The notes beneath the pieces were generated by a model. The model saw only the letters and a list, made by a program, of their open reading frames with translations. It searched no databases and was not told where the DNA came from. From Oscillospiraceae bacterium (GTDB lineage: Bacteria > Bacillota_A > Clostridia > Oscillospirales > Oscillospiraceae): a stretch of 13,976 nucleotides of DNA. Positions 12,256 to 13,976 of the stretch are shown piece after piece. Made by a program: the position numbers and the translations under genes. Where the stretch lies: positions 1 to 13,976 of the forward strand of contig JAFYAB010000065.1 in NCBI GenBank assembly GCA_017540945.1, read 5' to 3'. Position 1 is the stretch's first letter. Every line of letters begins with the position of its first letter.

Positions 12256-13976
12256 ATGATCGAACTGAGTGTACAAAACATAAAAAAGTCCTTCGAGGTG
12301 GGAGAAATCCTCCTGGACGGTCTTTCCTTTGAGATCCAGACCGGCGAGTGCGTCGGCATCATGGGGCGGAACGGCTGCGGGAAGACCACCCTCTTTCGCA
12401 TGCTCACCGGGGAGCTGGAGCCCGACGACGGGGTGATCGTCTTCGCCCCCAACCGGAAGATCGGCCTGATCTCCCAGATCCCCTCCTTCCCCGCGGGCTG
12501 GACCGTGGAGAACGTGCTCCGCTCCGCCTACCGGGAGCTCTTTGCCATGAAGAAGAAAATGGAGGAGCTGGAACGGCGCATGGCCGTCTTTGCGGACCGG
12601 GCCCTGCTTTCGGAATACGACCGGCTCTCCACCGCCTACGAAGTCGGGGGCGGCTACGAGATGGACACCTCCGTGGACAAGATCTGCAACGGCCTGGGCA
12701 TCCCGGCCCTGATGCGGGACCAGCTCTTTTCCTCCCTCTCCGGTGGAGAGAAGACCCGGGTGAACCTGGCCCGGCTCCTGCTGGAAAATACTGACATCCT
12801 CCTGCTGGACGAGCCCACCAACCACCTGGATCTGCGCAGCGTGGAGTGGCTGGAGAGCTACATCCGGCAGTTCAAGGGCACCACCCTGACCATCTCCCAC
12901 GACCGCTATTTTCTGGACCGGGTGGTGGACCGGATCATTGAGATCCACGACGGCCACGCGGAATTCTACAACGGCAACTATTCCTTCTATTTAGAGGAGA
13001 AGCAGGCCCGCTTCAACCTGCAGATGAAGCAGTACCAGCAGGAGCAGGCCAAGATCGGCCAGCTCAGCTACACCATCGAGCGAATGAAGGGCTGGGGCAT
13101 CAACAACCGGGTCCTCTTCCGCCGGGCCATGGCCATGCAGCACCGGATGGAACGCATCCAAAAGACCGAGCGGCCAAAAACCGAACGGACCATGAAGGCC
13201 CGCTTCGGGGAAAAGGAGTTTTTCGGGGACTTCGTCTTCGATCTGAAGGGCATGGAGAAGTCCTTCGGGGACAAGAAGCTCTTTTCCGACGTGGAGCTGC
13301 TGGTGGAGGGCGGCGAGCGCATCGCCATCCTGGGGGACAACGGCACCGGCAAGACCACCTTCCTCCGCTGCCTGCTGGGGGAGGAGCCCGTGGACGCGGG
13401 GCGCATCCGCTTCGGCCCCACGGTGAAGACCGCCTATCTGCCCCAGATCATGCACTTTACACATCCGGAGCGGACCCTCTACGACACCATGCTCTACGAG
13501 AAGAACTGCACCCCCCAGCAGGCGAGAGACCGCCTGGGCTCCTTCCTCTTCTCCGGGGAGGACGTGTTCAAGACCGTGGGGACCCTCTCCGGCGGCGAGC
13601 AGAGCCGGCTGCGGCTGTGCATGCTCATGGACGAGAAGATCAATCTGCTGATCCTGGACGAGCCTACCAACCACCTGGACATCGCCTCCCGGGAGTGGGT
13701 GGAGTGCGCCATTGAGGAGTACGAGGGCACCCTGCTCTTCGTCTCCCACGACCGCTACTTCGTGGACAAGTTCGCCACCCGGATCTGGGAGCTGGAGGAC
13801 GGGGTCATCAAGGACTACCCCTGCGGCTACGCCAAGTACCGGAGCCTGAAGGAGAACGCCGCCGTCCGGCCCATTCCCCAGACGGAAAAGCCCGTCAAAA
13901 AGGAAAAGCCCGCCCAGAAGACGGACGCCAAAGCCTTGGAGAAGGAGGTCCGCCGCCTGGAACGGGAGATCGACAA
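12256..13976 (+). CDS. ABC-F family ATP-binding protein (partial, runs off the window)
   Basis: A soluble twin-ATPase protein of the ABC-F group, which act on the ribosome as translation factors or in antibiotic protection; it has no membrane domain. The first 573 residues are visible and the 3' end is missing. First ATPase: Walker A GRNGCGKT (37-44), LSGGE (161-165), Walker B LLLDEP with Glu186. A linker rich in charged residues follows at about 245-325, as in ABC-F proteins. Second ATPase: GDNGTGKT (360-367), LSGGE (444-448), Walker B with Glu469. From about residue 540 a Lys/Glu-rich coiled-coil tail begins and continues past the window end. The start at 12256 lacks any Shine-Dalgarno sequence; no better start exists because family homology begins at MIELSVQNI. 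The subfamily (for example YdiF- or YkpA-like) cannot be settled here, and nothing points specifically to resistance. Confidence 0.93.
   Translation, partial: MIELSVQNIKKSFEVGEILLDGLSFEIQTGECVGIMGRNGCGKTTLFRMLTGELEPDDGVIVFAPNRKIGLISQIPSFPAGWTVENVLRSAYRELFAMKKKMEELERRMAVFADRALLSEYDRLSTAYEVGGGYEMDTSVDKICNGLGIPALMRDQLFSSLSGGEKTRVNLARLLLENTDILLLDEPTNHLDLRSVEWLESYIRQFKGTTLTISHDRYFLDRVVDRIIEIHDGHAEFYNGNYSFYLEEKQARFNLQMKQYQQEQAKIGQLSYTIERMKGWGINNRVLFRRAMAMQHRMERIQKTERPKTERTMKARFGEKEFFGDFVFDLKGMEKSFGDKKLFSDVELLVEGGERIAILGDNGTGKTTFLRCLLGEEPVDAGRIRFGPTVKTAYLPQIMHFTHPERTLYDTMLYEKNCTPQQARDRLGSFLFSGEDVFKTVGTLSGGEQSRLRLCMLMDEKINLLILDEPTNHLDIASREWVECAIEEYEGTLLFVSHDRYFVDKFATRIWELEDGVIKDYPCGYAKYRSLKENAAVRPIPQTEKPVKKEKPAQKTDAKALEKEVRRLEREID

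Noticed and set aside
12244..13749. Minus-strand frames antisense to the ABC-F gene
   Set aside because: The + strand carries two complete ATPase domains with all motifs; the antisense frames have no recognisable features or ribosome binding sites.

Overview
The window is a GC-rich, gene-dense chromosomal segment that reads as a Gram-positive Firmicute, most likely a gut-type clostridium of the Oscillospirales. The reasons are a T-box riboswitch in front of alaS, an RNase M5 gene, strong AGGAGG ribosome binding sites, a Firmicutes-type ComEC next to holA, and a lipobox glycosidase. The lineage is inferred from gene content and style; I had no database search. All supported genes are on the + strand. 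The many long minus-strand frames are shadows caused by the high GC content.

Layout. 1-215: repeat-rich leader with a multi-hairpin element and a double palindrome. 216-2955: a compact cluster of a GH5 lipoprotein glycosidase, an ABC ATPase and an ABC-2 type permease; the last two overlap by ATGA. 3028-4083: an unrecognised membrane protein with a possible PH-like domain. 4180-4208: a consensus sigma-A promoter, followed by an alanine T-box leader (GCC specifier, antiterminator, terminator) controlling alaS (4483-7101). 7102-7464: an intergenic region packed with short palindromic repeats. 7465-10216: a HIT-family protein with a terminator, then comEC. 10221-11249: holA, 4 bp after comEC. 11252-11379: a triple palindrome. 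11391-12149: rnmV (RNase M5). 12150-12255: three more short palindromes. 12256 to the window end: an ABC-F ATPase cut off by the window edge.

The most notable content is a set of short palindromic elements whose ends read GTAGGG or GTAGCG (CCCTAC or CGCTAC on the other side) with differing hairpin cores. They sit at gene boundaries and occur as one, two, three or six hairpins between inverted ends. One six-hairpin element of 141 bp lies exactly in frame inside rnmV and adds 47 residues, including five cysteines, to RNase M5. Another is flanked by a 25-bp near-perfect copy of the alaS 3' end, and a third supplies the last residues of RNase M5. Together they look like a mobile or amplifying palindromic family comparable in style to REP or Rickettsia palindromic elements.

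Functionally the window mixes translation and RNA housekeeping (alaS, rnmV, ABC-F), replication and DNA uptake (holA, comEC), and a cell-surface glycan and transport cluster.
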